A stretch of 64,000 bases of DNA from Phycisphaerae bacterium (GTDB lineage Bacteria; Planctomycetota; Phycisphaerae; Phycisphaerales; SM1A02): assembly GCA_002683195.1 (NCBI GenBank), contig NYSW01000063.1, positions 34,298 through 98,297 of the forward strand, written 5' to 3'. A program made the position numbers and the translations under genes. The notes below the pieces were generated by a model. The model did no database searches, was not told where the DNA came from, and saw nothing but the letters and a program-made list of their open reading frames with translations. Shown here in pieces: positions 1 to 7,352 of the stretch (positions are counted from its first letter, which is position 1; each line of letters begins with the position of its first letter).

Positions 1-465
1 CGGGGGATGCTCGAGTTGGGTTCCAGTGCGGCCGGTCTGCCGGCAGATGAAGGAGCCGGATGCGGCAAGTTCATCGGCCGCCGCATTCTCCTCTTCGGAG
101 AGGGCGGGCGCGGCCCGCCCGATCGACTCGAGTTTGTCTCCGATGCCATCCCGGACGAGGAGGTCTCCTCGCGTGGCCGCCACTTTCCAGCCTGTTTCAA
201 GGACCACCACGGCTCGATCTTCAAGACCCGCGTCGAGCATGGCTTCGCCCGCCAGTTGATACGCCTTGCTCATGTCAGCGTTGAGCTCGATCACTTTTTC
301 GAAGCTCTTGGCAGCTTCAGCTGCTCGGCCGGCTTGAAGGTAGGCGTTGCCGAGAGAGAAATGAGCCATCTCATTCTCGGGATCCGCCGTGGTCATGTTT
401 TCAAACTGGGCGATACGTTGTTCGAGGCGGGGATCCCGCTCGTCGGTAGTAGGTGCGTCGGTCAT
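1..465 (-). CDS. TPR protein, possibly with a YggX-like Fe(2+)-trafficking C-terminal segment (3' end beyond window)
   Basis: The gene starts at 465 (ATG, protein MTDAPTTDE...) and runs off the left edge, so 155 residues are visible and the stop is missing. Residues about 14-110 look like tetratricopeptide helices (MAHFSLGNAYLQAGRAAEA, KAYQLAGEAMLDAG), a fold used for protein-protein contacts. After an acidic linker the last visible residues read FICRQTGRTGTQLEHPP. That resembles the start of YggX, the small Fe(II)-trafficking/oxidative-protection protein, which begins with an F-C-R motif followed by L-(D/E)-x-P-P. The fusion is an inference from about 17 residues. No signal peptide is seen, so it is probably cytosolic. 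If the rest of the YggX domain is absent, this is simply a short TPR protein. Confidence 0.75.
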   Translation of the reverse strand, partial: MTDAPTTDERDPRLEQRIAQFENMTTADPENEMAHFSLGNAYLQAGRAAEAAKSFEKVIELNADMSKAYQLAGEAMLDAGLEDRAVVVLETGWKVAATRGDLLVRDGIGDKLESIGRAAPALSEEENAAADELAASGSFICRQTGRTGTQLEHPP

Positions 466-548
466 GCCCCGATGCTAGCACGCAGGACTCGCCAGCGGTC
501 GCGGTAAGCCGCAGGCAGGAGGCCAGAATGTCGCCTGTTCCTCGAGAT

Positions 549-1067
549 TCAGCCGAAGGCTTGTGGATTCACGGATTTCATGAATGCCTGGAGGACCGAT
601 TGCAGGGTTTTTTCCGGTGGGAGCCCCCGCAACGAATCGACCAGCAGCGCGAATTCCCGGCTTGCTCCGGACGTGTTCGCGGAGTCGATCACCGCCTGAA
701 TCGTACAGTCACGAATCAGGCCTCCGGGAAGGCTGGCCTGAAGATGATCGAGCCAGTCTTGGGCAGCCTTTCTAGATCGGTCGTCCGGTCGGGTCAGGTA
801 GACGTACCGAGACCACCCCAGGATCCAACTTTCCAGAGATTCGTCCCGGGGCTGAATCAACAGGGTTCGAATCAGCGGGACGGGATCCTCGAAGGTCAGG
901 GCCCGACGAACGTCGTCCCGCTTCACCCGCATGAAACGCCCGGTTCGAACCCCGGGAAGGGATCCTTTGGACCTCAGGCGTTCGAGGGTTCGGCGTGAAA
1001 CCTTGAACTCGTCGGCAGCATCGTCGAGGGTCAGCCAGTTCTGATTGGTGGGGTCTTCGAACGTCAT
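549..1067 (-). CDS. Excisionase/MerR-type helix-turn-helix DNA-binding protein
   Basis: A 172-residue protein starting at ATG 1067. Residues about 10-58 form a winged-helix of the excisionase/HTH_17 kind: LTLDDAADEFKVSRRTLERL, then a G-S-L-P-G turn and a basic RFMRVKRDDVRRAL wing. The remaining 110 residues are helical and match no family I recognise. In mobile elements this domain directs excision, but there is no integrase or attachment site nearby. Stand-alone chromosomal copies are usually transcription factors, so I favour a regulator. No Shine-Dalgarno is visible; a 22-bp imperfect palindrome lies directly against the start codon, which would suit autoregulation. The gene lies downstream of, and in the same direction as, the HTH-TPR unit but is separated from it by a terminator. 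Confidence 0.8.
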   Translation of the reverse strand: MTFEDPTNQNWLTLDDAADEFKVSRRTLERLRSKGSLPGVRTGRFMRVKRDDVRRALTFEDPVPLIRTLLIQPRDESLESWILGWSRYVYLTRPDDRSRKAAQDWLDHLQASLPGGLIRDCTIQAVIDSANTSGASREFALLVDSLRGLPPEKTLQSVLQAFMKSVNPQAFG

Positions 1068-1069
1068 TG

Positions 1070-1091
1070 GTTACCCGTACATGCGTGTAAC
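1070..1091. promoter_or_regulatory. Imperfect 22-bp palindrome against the start of the HTH gene
   Basis: The arms GTTAC...GTAAC flank a partly symmetric core; 8 of 11 base pairs match. The site lies 2 nt upstream of the ATG at 1067, where a ribosome-binding site would normally be. It could be an operator bound by the HTH protein itself. This is inferred from symmetry and position only. Confidence 0.35.
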
Positions 1092-1128
1092 AGCTGGGGC
1101 GGCGCAGGAATTTCATGATTTGCGACCT

Positions 1129-1144
1129 CATTTTTGGAAAAATG
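1129..1144. promoter_or_regulatory. AT-rich inverted repeat upstream of the HTH gene
   Basis: CATTTTT-GG-AAAAATG: 7-bp arms with a 2-nt spacer in otherwise GC-rich DNA, about 62 nt upstream of the start at 1067 and just past the terminator of the preceding unit. An AT-rich dyad here fits a promoter/operator for the minus-strand HTH gene. No clear -35/-10 pair can be asserted. Confidence 0.3.
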
Positions 1145-1162
1145 CCCCGGATTCAGGAGATG

Positions 1163-1197
1163 AAAAAACGCGGCCACGATCAGTGATCGTGGCCGCG
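1163..1197 (-). terminator. Rho-independent terminator after the small exported protein gene
   Basis: A 14-bp inverted repeat (arms CGCGGCCACGATCA at 1169-1182 and its complement at 1184-1197) is followed, reading the minus strand, by a T6 run at 1168-1163. With its very short spacer the hairpin must open a few central pairs. It lies 75 nt after the stop at 1272 and closes the 2866-1272 unit. Confidence 0.85.
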
Positions 1198-1271
1198 GCA
1201 TGAATTTCCAGCCAGAAATGGTCTGGTTGAACCCGGGGGGTATTCGAGGTTTCACGGAACGCGGCGATCGG

Positions 1272-1592
1272 TCAGCGGCGTCGCCTGAATTCGTGACCCC
1301 GGAATCGGAATGGGACGAGAAGTTCGAGTCGGAAGGGGCCGTTCCAGATCGGACGCCAAGGTCGATCTGACGGCGTGCTTCGACTGGCGAAATGCCAGCC
1401 GTGCCGATTCACAGGTCCTTCGTTGTCGACGTCCGCGAAACGGAGTCTGAGTTTGCCGTTCTTGCCACGATCTTCGGCTTCGGCGTGGGCATCCCCGGTG
1501 ATTGAACCCAGGCAGACCGCAAGGCCGAGAATGATGAGACTGACGGGGTGAACGTGGCTTCTGCCACGCGGGAGCCGGTGAATGTGATTCAT
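1272..1592 (-). CDS. Small exported protein downstream of an HTH-TPR regulator
   Basis: A 106-residue protein with ATG at 1592, preceded by GGAGGA at 5 nt spacing. The N-terminus has a charged n-region followed by a hydrophobic stretch (VSLIILGLAVCLGSI) and a likely cleavage after D-A-H-A near residue 37. The mature part, about 69 residues, has no recognisable domain and ends in an arginine-rich tail (FRGHEFRRRR). The gene begins 20 nt after the HTH-TPR gene on the same strand and is followed by a strong terminator, so the two almost certainly form one transcript. Function is unknown. The pairing of a TPR regulator with a small exported product resembles peptide-signalling gene pairs, which is an inference only. 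Confidence 0.7.
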   Translation of the reverse strand: MNHIHRLPRGRSHVHPVSLIILGLAVCLGSITGDAHAEAEDRGKNGKLRLRFADVDNEGPVNRHGWHFASRSTPSDRPWRPIWNGPFRLELLVPFRFRGHEFRRRR

Positions 1593-1612
1593 GATGGTCC
1601 TCCGATGCGGGG

Positions 1613-2866
1613 TCAGGATGCGACGTCGAAAACGCGAGCGGCTTCGAGAATTCGCCAGCCGATGCGGCGGAATCCGGGAAAGCGACCCATGGTTCCGGTG
1701 ATGGTGCGGATCTCTTCTTCGTCGAGAATCCAGTCTTGTTCGGTACCGACCATGTCGGCGATCCGCTGGCGTCGAAAGTGCTCGAGGGTGAAGGCGCGTT
1801 CGCGGAGGCCCCAGTTGCCGATCCGTTCCGCGATCTCCATGGCCTTGTTGGTGAGTACGGCCATGTGTCGGTGCAGCTGAGGTTCTGGAAGGTGCCGAAG
1901 GGCGATGTTGCAACCGAAGATCGACCACCATCCACGAGCTTCCAGCAGATCGATCGAGGGGCAGGTGTCCAGATCAACCACCAGGTCAAGTTCGTGGAGA
2001 ATCTCCTCGATCGCCTCCTCGGCATCACGGGCGCCGGAAGCCACGTCGATTTCAAGCAGGCCGCCGGAACAGATCCTCGCCATGGCGAGGTCGGTCGGTC
2101 GGTCACGAGTCTGATGGAGGTCGACGTAGATGGAGGAGGCGCGACGCAGATTCTCCGTGGCTTCCGCCACATGGCTGTCGAACTCATCGTCCCGGGTCTC
2201 GAGCAAGCGACGCGAGGCATGTCCGAAGGCGTAGTGACCGATCGCGAGGTTGTCGCGAAGGACCGGATCCGTCAAGTCCTCTCCCCCGAGGCGTTCGATG
2301 AGATCGCGGGCCACGGATCTCGCCTCGACCAGGTGCCAGAGTGCGTAGTGGGCGTTGGCCAGTCGTCCCTGAAGTGTGGTTCGTACGTCCAGATCCGTAC
2401 AGTTCATCGAAAGCCCCTCCTGGGCGCATTCGAGAGCCCGGGCGTAACGTCCTCGACGATCCCAGACTGATCCTTCACGGAGACATGCGATGGCGTGTTG
2501 GCGAGGATTCGCCGCGACTTCACGCATGCGGCGGCTGATCGTGAGGGCCTCGTCGAGTCGTCCGGCATGCCGTGAGTCGATCGCCCGAACACTCAGGGAT
2601 TCGAACGTGCTGGGGGATTGGTCCAACAACGGGGCGGCTTCATGGTCCCAGACGGATTCGGCGACGTCACCGATGTTCCAGTCCAAGGCTTCCGCCAGAC
2701 CGACGATGAGATCGAGTTTCGGATTGCCGCTCTCGGGCACGAGTTTGGATGGATCCCGGCCCAGGGTTCGTGACAGTTCGGTTCTCGAACAGCCTCGATA
2801 GACTCGGGCCAAGTCGACGAATCGACTCAGACGTCTTCGTTGCTCAACCTGATCTTGGCTCTTCAT
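1613..2866 (-). CDS. HTH-TPR (RRNPP-like architecture) regulatory protein
   Basis: A 417-residue protein. I chose ATG 2866 because AGGAAGGA lies just upstream; the frame stays open to 3010, but that stretch carries no ribosome-binding site. Residues about 10-75 resemble an XRE-type helix-turn-helix (LARVYRGCSRTELSRTLGRD, then GNPKLDLIVGLAEALDW). From about residue 90 to the C-terminus the chain is helical and repeat-like, with TPR-type motifs (HAGRLDEALTISRRM, RRGRYARALECAQEG, NAHYALWHLVEARSVARDL). No membrane segment or signal peptide is seen, so it should act in the cytosol. An N-terminal DNA-binding domain with a long TPR receptor domain is the layout of peptide-responsive regulators of the Rap/NprR/PlcR/PrgX group, but sequence kinship cannot be judged here. 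It is co-transcribed with the small exported protein downstream. Confidence 0.75.
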   Translation of the reverse strand: MKSQDQVEQRRRLSRFVDLARVYRGCSRTELSRTLGRDPSKLVPESGNPKLDLIVGLAEALDWNIGDVAESVWDHEAAPLLDQSPSTFESLSVRAIDSRHAGRLDEALTISRRMREVAANPRQHAIACLREGSVWDRRGRYARALECAQEGLSMNCTDLDVRTTLQGRLANAHYALWHLVEARSVARDLIERLGGEDLTDPVLRDNLAIGHYAFGHASRRLLETRDDEFDSHVAEATENLRRASSIYVDLHQTRDRPTDLAMARICSGGLLEIDVASGARDAEEAIEEILHELDLVVDLDTCPSIDLLEARGWWSIFGCNIALRHLPEPQLHRHMAVLTNKAMEIAERIGNWGLRERAFTLEHFRRQRIADMVGTEQDWILDEEEIRTITGTMGRFPGFRRIGWRILEAARVFDVAS

Positions 2867-3373
2867 ATCTGGTTCCTTCCTGCATCGAAGGATGCAGTGG
2901 GTGGTTTCCGCTCCCCCGGGATAGCGGGCTTCGACCACCGTGACCGCCCCGTCACGGATTCGCAGTTCGAACATCCGTTCCGACCAGAACGCACAAACAT
3001 GGAATCCCATGTCTGGCGGTCGTCTTTCGATTGAATCTCGATTCCGAGTGATTTATTCCTCCGAAACCGATTCCGTTCGTCAAAACGCTCATTGCCGGAT
3101 TTACAACGCGGAATACCGCGCGAAAAACCTTCACCTGCAGAGAGGGATCGCATGATGAGTTGAACTTGGGTTGCTGGCCTTCACGGAAGACGTCCGGTCC
3201 TGGATCGGACGCTTCCGGGCGTGGATTGGCTCCGGGCCCCTGAGCGATACCAACAAGATGACAGGATTCGGGTGTTCACGACAAGGAGAAAATCGCCGAT
3301 CGGACGGCGTTTTTCGTCTGAACCAATGTCGGGCGGAACTTGTCGGTTGCCTTGGGGGGACTGGTGTCAGACC
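2867..3373. other. Divergent intergenic region (about 500 nt)
   Basis: This region separates the minus-strand HTH-TPR gene from the plus-strand cutC-like gene and must contain both promoters. No convincing gene is visible. A minus-strand frame continues from the HTH-TPR gene to 3010 but lacks a good start. The part around 3040-3140 is more AT-rich than its surroundings and is the likeliest promoter zone. A small hairpin (2880-2897) sits next to the HTH-TPR ribosome-binding site. Confidence 0.5.
2880..2897 (-). promoter_or_regulatory. Hairpin abutting the ribosome-binding site of the HTH-TPR gene
   Basis: On the minus strand CTGCATC-CTTC-GATGCAG forms a 7-bp stem with a 4-nt loop. The last stem base touches the AGGAAGGA ribosome-binding site of the gene starting at 2866. 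Such placement can tune translation initiation; it may equally be chance. Confidence 0.35.
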
Positions 3374-4192
3374 ATGATTCGCATGAAGAAAGTGATTCGT
3401 CGGCTTGAAATCCCGCTTGATGATTCCCGCGATGTGGCCATGGCGGCGCGGTATGCAGATCGCATCGAGGTTTGTCGATCACTGGATCGCGAGGGGCTCT
3501 CGCCATCCCCGGAACTGGTGGCGATGGTTCGGCTCGCGGTCGAAGAATCCTTTCGTTCCGACCTGGGGAACGAGCGAATCCCGCCAGCGTTGGTGGTGCT
3601 TCATCAGGAGAGGCCACCGTTACCCGGTGTCGTGGGAGCCGATCATTCGATCTTCGTGCCGGAGTCGAATGAAGTGGAGAGTCTGCTCGCTGATGTTCCG
3701 CGTTTCGCCGATGCCGGCGCATCGTCGGTGGTGATCGGCTTCCTCGGTTCGGATGGTCTTCAAGACGACTTCTCGATCGAACGGGTGGTGGGGGCGGCGG
3801 AATCGGTGGGGATGTCGGTGGCGTTTCATCGGGCCTTCGATCTTCTTCCCGACCCCGCGGATGCCGTGGTGAGATTGCGTGATCTCGGCGTCCGACGATC
3901 GCTCGCTTCCGGGGTGCCGGGATTCGATCCGAACGTCATCGACTTCGAACGACGCCGCGACCGATTGGAGACGGCGTTGCAGGCTGGTGGTGATGACTTT
4001 GAAATCGTGCTCTGTGGAGGCGTTCGTGCCGCTCATCTTGAACGGATGCGGCTGCCTTTCCAAGCCGTGCACGCCAGTTGTCGAAGCGATCCTGATGCGT
4101 CTGGCCGGCGAGTGTTCGATCCCGACGTCGCGGCCGCGCTCCGAACGTCGTTGGATCTTGGGGGTGCTCCCCGGGGATTTCACGAAGCCTGA
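3374..4192 (+). CDS. cutC: CutC-family (copper homeostasis) TIM-barrel protein
   Basis: 272 residues from ATG 3374; ATG 3383 (MKKVIRR...) is an equally possible start, and neither has a clear ribosome-binding site. The family fingerprint is visible: an early A-D-R-I-E-V-C strand, an S-P-S-P-E-L helix start, the VAFHRAFD motif about two-thirds along, and a late LCGGVRAAHL segment. CutC proteins are cytosolic TIM barrels linked to copper tolerance in E. coli; their true enzymatic or binding role is still unclear. The usual glycine-rich SGVP/TSG strand is present. It stands alone, 81 nt upstream of pyrD on the same strand. Confidence 0.85.
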   Translation: MIRMKKVIRRLEIPLDDSRDVAMAARYADRIEVCRSLDREGLSPSPELVAMVRLAVEESFRSDLGNERIPPALVVLHQERPPLPGVVGADHSIFVPESNEVESLLADVPRFADAGASSVVIGFLGSDGLQDDFSIERVVGAAESVGMSVAFHRAFDLLPDPADAVVRLRDLGVRRSLASGVPGFDPNVIDFERRRDRLETALQAGGDDFEIVLCGGVRAAHLERMRLPFQAVHASCRSDPDASGRRVFDPDVAAALRTSLDLGGAPRGFHEA

Positions 4193-4273
4193 TCGGCCGT
4201 CTTCAGCCACGACCAGTCGTCGATTCATCGGCCGGGGGGCGGTTGACGGCCGTCGGCGTGGTAGATTCCCGGT

Positions 4274-5206
4274 GTGACTCGACTGGCTACCAGACTCTGC
4301 GGCGTCCCGCTTCGCAATCCGATCATCGCCGCGGCCGGCACTGCCGGCTACGGGCCGGAGATCGCGGAAGTCGTGCCCGCATCGATGTTCGGGGCGATCA
4401 CCACCAAGTCCATCACTCCCGAATCGCGGGCCGGCAACGCTCCGTGGAGAGTCACGGATCTGCCGGCGGGCATGCTCAATGCGATCGGGCTGGCCAACGT
4501 CGGACTCGAACGCTTCATGCTCGAGGTGATTCCCGAGATCGCCGCCCTCGACACGGTGATGATCGGATCGATCGCCGGGCACGAACTCGCCGACTACACC
4601 GAAGTCGCCAGCGCGTTCGCCCGGCCGGAATCGGCCTGTCTGAAACTGGTGGAACTCAATGTGTCCTGCCCCAACACGTCCACCGGACGCCAATTCGGTG
4701 ACGATCCGGCGATGCTCGGAGAACTGGTGTCCGAAGTCGTGGGAATCCTGGACGGCAAGCCACTGCTGGTCAAGCTTTCGCCGGGCGCGCCTGATGCCGT
4801 CGGACTTGCGGAAGTGGCGGTGAAGGCAGGGGCGTCGGGACTGACGGTCGCCAACACGATGCCGGCGATGGCGATCGACCCGGAAACGCGGCGAAGTCGG
4901 ATCGGAAGGGCCGCCGGTGGCCTCTCGGGCCCCGCGGTTCATCCCATTGCGGTTCGATTGGTGCACGAAGTTCGGCGACGATTGGAAGAGGTCGCCCCGG
5001 GGACCCCGATGATCGGTCTCGGCGGCGTTCTTTCCTGGAAGGACGCGGCGGAGTTTCTTCTGGTCGGAGCCGATGCGGTGGGCGTTGGAACCGCGCTCTT
5101 CGTCGATCCTCGGACACCTCGGAGACTGGTTCGGGATCTGGAGCGATGGGTCCGTCGGCAGGGCGTCGATTCAGTCGGCGAACTGGTAGGGGCCTTCGAG
5201 TCATGA
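4274..5206 (+). CDS. pyrD: Dihydroorotate dehydrogenase, class 1B type
   Basis: 310 residues from GTG 4274. It oxidises dihydroorotate to orotate in pyrimidine synthesis using FMN. The active-site loop NVSCPN carries Cys132; a cysteine base marks class 1 cytosolic enzymes, whereas membrane class 2 enzymes have serine. TTKSIT (Lys45), NAIGLAN, VKLSPG and the FMN-phosphate strand GLGGVLSW are also present, and length fits class 1B catalytic subunits. No PyrK electron-transfer subunit is adjacent, so whether it uses NAD or another acceptor cannot be said. Its stop overlaps the ATG of the following metallopeptidase gene (ATGA). pyrF lies 16 kb away in another operon. Confidence 0.92.
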   Translation: MTRLATRLCGVPLRNPIIAAAGTAGYGPEIAEVVPASMFGAITTKSITPESRAGNAPWRVTDLPAGMLNAIGLANVGLERFMLEVIPEIAALDTVMIGSIAGHELADYTEVASAFARPESACLKLVELNVSCPNTSTGRQFGDDPAMLGELVSEVVGILDGKPLLVKLSPGAPDAVGLAEVAVKAGASGLTVANTMPAMAIDPETRRSRIGRAAGGLSGPAVHPIAVRLVHEVRRRLEEVAPGTPMIGLGGVLSWKDAAEFLLVGADAVGVGTALFVDPRTPRRLVRDLERWVRRQGVDSVGELVGAFES

Positions 5207-5655
5207 AGCGGTCCGAGCGAGATCGGTTCGATGCGCTGCTGGACGAGGTGCTCGAGGTCCTCCCTCCGAGCCTGGTTTCATTGTTCGACGAGAAGCCCCT
5301 GGTGGTCGAGGATCGGCCCTCGCCGGAGATGCTGCGTGAACTCGGGATTCCCCTGGCTCAGGCCGACGAGATCTGCGGACTGCATTCGGGACCGATGGGG
5401 CCTCAGCGGACGTTCGACGCCGGCGGAGATGGTGATCCCGGAGCAGAGATCGGCGTGATTCACATCTTCCGTGAAGGTGTGGTGGCCTGTGCCGGTGGCT
5501 GGGAACCCTGGGCGGAACCGGAGGACGACGGAACGGTCATCCGCGGTGGCGGGGAGAAGATCGTGCGCGAGGAGATCAGAATCACCCTGCTGCACGAAGT
5601 GGGTCACCACTTCGGACTGGATGAGGACGACTTGGAGGGGCTGGGTTTCGACTGA
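5203..5655 (+). CDS. Small acidic zincin-type metallopeptidase-family protein
   Basis: 150 residues, ATG 5203 overlapping the pyrD stop. The C-terminus carries HEVGHHFGLDEDDL: H131-E132 and H135 form HExxH, followed by the G and D of an extended HExxHxxGxxxxD zinc site. Small proteins with this C-terminal motif form a widespread, poorly characterised minimal-metallopeptidase family. The protein is strongly acidic, has no signal peptide and is probably cytosolic. Overlap with pyrD implies coupled translation but no obvious functional link. Metal binding looks intact; substrate is unknown. Confidence 0.85.
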   Translation: MKRSERDRFDALLDEVLEVLPPSLVSLFDEKPLVVEDRPSPEMLRELGIPLAQADEICGLHSGPMGPQRTFDAGGDGDPGAEIGVIHIFREGVVACAGGWEPWAEPEDDGTVIRGGGEKIVREEIRITLLHEVGHHFGLDEDDLEGLGFD

Positions 5656-5695
5656 AGCTCGCGGTGCCCAGAGAATCAGGCAGCATCACGAAGCA

Positions 5696-6439
5696 TCAAG
5701 CTTCGGCTTCGGCCGTCTCGAGGTAGAGGATCCGAATGCAGTTCGGGCACTGCTGCACCGTGTTGTTGCTATCCGAGTGCAGGTTGACCACGAGGTAGTA
5801 CGGGATCTGGACGTGGCAGGCACCGCAGGAATACTCGCGATGCCGCTTGCTCACCTCGGTCACCACCGCCAGCGTTTCGCCTTCGGTCTGTTCCGCGACC
5901 TCGTCGAACAAGGCAAGCATCTTCTCGGGGATCCGTTCGGCCGCGGTGATTCGCTCCGCTTCCAGTTCGCCGAGCCTCTCACCGATGGCCTGGTCACCCT
6001 TGTCACATTCATCTTGTGCGACTTCAAGCAGCCTGACTCGCTCGGCGACCTGGTCGTCGAGGTCCTTGACTTCGGCGGCCACGATTTCCTGGCGTTCCAT
6101 CTCGCCGAGCTGACTGACCTCGACTTCATCTCGGAGCGACTGAAGAGATTTCATTTCGGCGAGGATCGCCTGGTACTGCTTGTCGGTGGTCGCGGTGTTG
6201 AGCTCGTTCCTCAGTTTCTCGATTCTCGTTTCAAAGTCGGTTGATTCGCCTTCGAGATTCGCGAGGTGAGCCTGAGACTGTCGTTGGCGGGAAGCCGCTT
6301 CCTCGTGCCGCTCGCGGACCTCGGTCAACTTTCGGTTCCGGATCTCAAGGAGTTCACGCGCGGAATCCGCTCTGGAACGGAGTCCACGGAGCTGGCTGTC
6401 GACGCGGTACAAGCTGATGAGGTCTTCGGTGAGGGTCAT
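5696..6439 (-). CDS. Coiled-coil protein with C-terminal C4 zinc ribbon
   Basis: 247 residues from ATG 6439. Residues 1 to about 195 are almost entirely heptad-rich coiled coil (many L/R/E repeats). The C-terminal 45 residues form a zinc ribbon: C205-GA-C208 ... C231-PN-C234. This is the layout of the COG1579 family, nucleic-acid-associated coiled-coil/zinc-ribbon proteins found in many bacteria with unclear roles. It stands alone, convergent with the metallopeptidase gene and separated from cdsA by 40 nt on the same strand. Confidence 0.85.
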   Translation of the reverse strand: MTLTEDLISLYRVDSQLRGLRSRADSARELLEIRNRKLTEVRERHEEAASRQRQSQAHLANLEGESTDFETRIEKLRNELNTATTDKQYQAILAEMKSLQSLRDEVEVSQLGEMERQEIVAAEVKDLDDQVAERVRLLEVAQDECDKGDQAIGERLGELEAERITAAERIPEKMLALFDEVAEQTEGETLAVVTEVSKRHREYSCGACHVQIPYYLVVNLHSDSNNTVQQCPNCIRILYLETAEAEA

Positions 6440-6479
6440 CCCCGCGATGTTACCAGCACCCGTGCCCCTCGCGGGGTAA

Positions 6480-7322
6480 TCAACCGGTCGTCACCACGAG
6501 TATCCATGCCACCGGCCCGGCGAGAAGGGGTGAATCCAGGACGTCAAGCATGCCTCCCATGCCCGGCAGGATGGCTCCGCTGTCCTTGGCTCCGGCTTCG
6601 CGTTTGAGAAGACTTTCCAGAAGATCGCCGGTCGCTCCGACTCCGGCGAGCACCACTCCACCGATGAACCCGGCCAGAAGCGGCATGATTCCGGTCGCAG
6701 CGGCGAGCCCGAGGCCCGCGAACCCCCCCCAGAACAACGCGCCGACGCCGCCGGCAATCGTCTTTCCGGGGCTGAGCCAGGGAATGAGTTTCCGCCTTCC
6801 GAGGCTCATGCCGGTGAAATAGGCACCGATGTCACCGGCCTTCACGACCAGGACCAATCCGGCCGCGATCCAGCCACCCACCTCCTGGCAGACCAGAACC
6901 CAGAAGGCGATGCCCAGCCCGACCCACAAGGCGGCCATGACCATCGATGCCATTCCCGTGAACCCGCCTTCGATGCGTTTCGCTCCGAAGATCGGGATTC
7001 CCGCGGCAAGGAGAGCGAGCATCGGACCCAGAAGCGCCGTCCCGATGGCGAGCTTCGGATCCTGGAAAATCGTCGCGGTCAGGGTGGTCAAAAAGACGAA
7101 TTCGGCCGCGACGGCAGTTCCGGCGGTGTTCGCTCGAACGCCGGCGCCTCGGAGCAGGCGGGCCGCTTCGATGGCGCCGAGTGGCACGAGCACGCCGGCC
7201 GCGAGGGCCGCGAACACCGTCCCCGCCAGTCCGGTTCGTTCGGTGACGAGCTCATCGAGAACCACCACGCCGACAAGGCCGGCGATGAGGAGCGGGCCGG
7301 TCACGAGTCGACGTCGAAGCAT
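6480..7322 (-). CDS. cdsA: Phosphatidate cytidylyltransferase
   Basis: 280 residues. ATG 7322 is chosen because GGAAG lies 5 nt upstream; a TTG 12 nt earlier is in frame. The enzyme makes CDP-diacylglycerol from CTP and phosphatidate in the inner membrane. The chain is mostly hydrophobic helices with polar motifs KAGDIGAYFTG, GRRKLIPWLSPGKT and the C-terminal signature SLLKREAGAKDSG..LPGMGGMLDVLDS. In the classical signature the tetrad is P-G-H-G-G...D-R; here His is Met and Arg is Val, while both Asp residues and K-R remain. It is the last gene of a minus-strand chain (TPR, recX, lipoprotein, rhodanese), 30 nt after the rhodanese gene. Confidence 0.88.
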   Translation of the reverse strand: MLRRRLVTGPLLIAGLVGVVVLDELVTERTGLAGTVFAALAAGVLVPLGAIEAARLLRGAGVRANTAGTAVAAEFVFLTTLTATIFQDPKLAIGTALLGPMLALLAAGIPIFGAKRIEGGFTGMASMVMAALWVGLGIAFWVLVCQEVGGWIAAGLVLVVKAGDIGAYFTGMSLGRRKLIPWLSPGKTIAGGVGALFWGGFAGLGLAAATGIMPLLAGFIGGVVLAGVGATGDLLESLLKREAGAKDSGAILPGMGGMLDVLDSPLLAGPVAWILVVTTG

Positions 7323-7352
7323 GCGGTCTTCCAAGGGGTGGGGTCAGACGAT

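Noticed and set aside
930..965. Sequence resembling a tRNA T-loop (GGTTCGAACCCC)
   Set aside because: It lies in frame inside the HTH gene, and no acceptor stem, D-arm or anticodon arm can be folded around it.
549..1067. Mark of an integrated mobile element (excisionase-like gene)
   Set aside because: No integrase, transposase, attachment-site repeat or tRNA is present around it.
1252..2220. 322-codon open frame on the minus strand
   Set aside because: Out of frame with the HTH-TPR gene and lacking a ribosome-binding site or domain.
2867..3010. N-terminal extension of the HTH-TPR protein
   Set aside because: The frame is open but has no ribosome-binding site, while ATG 2866 has a strong one; kept only as an alternative.
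3620..4966. 448-codon open frame on the minus strand
   Set aside because: Antisense to cutC and pyrD, which both have clear family motifs.
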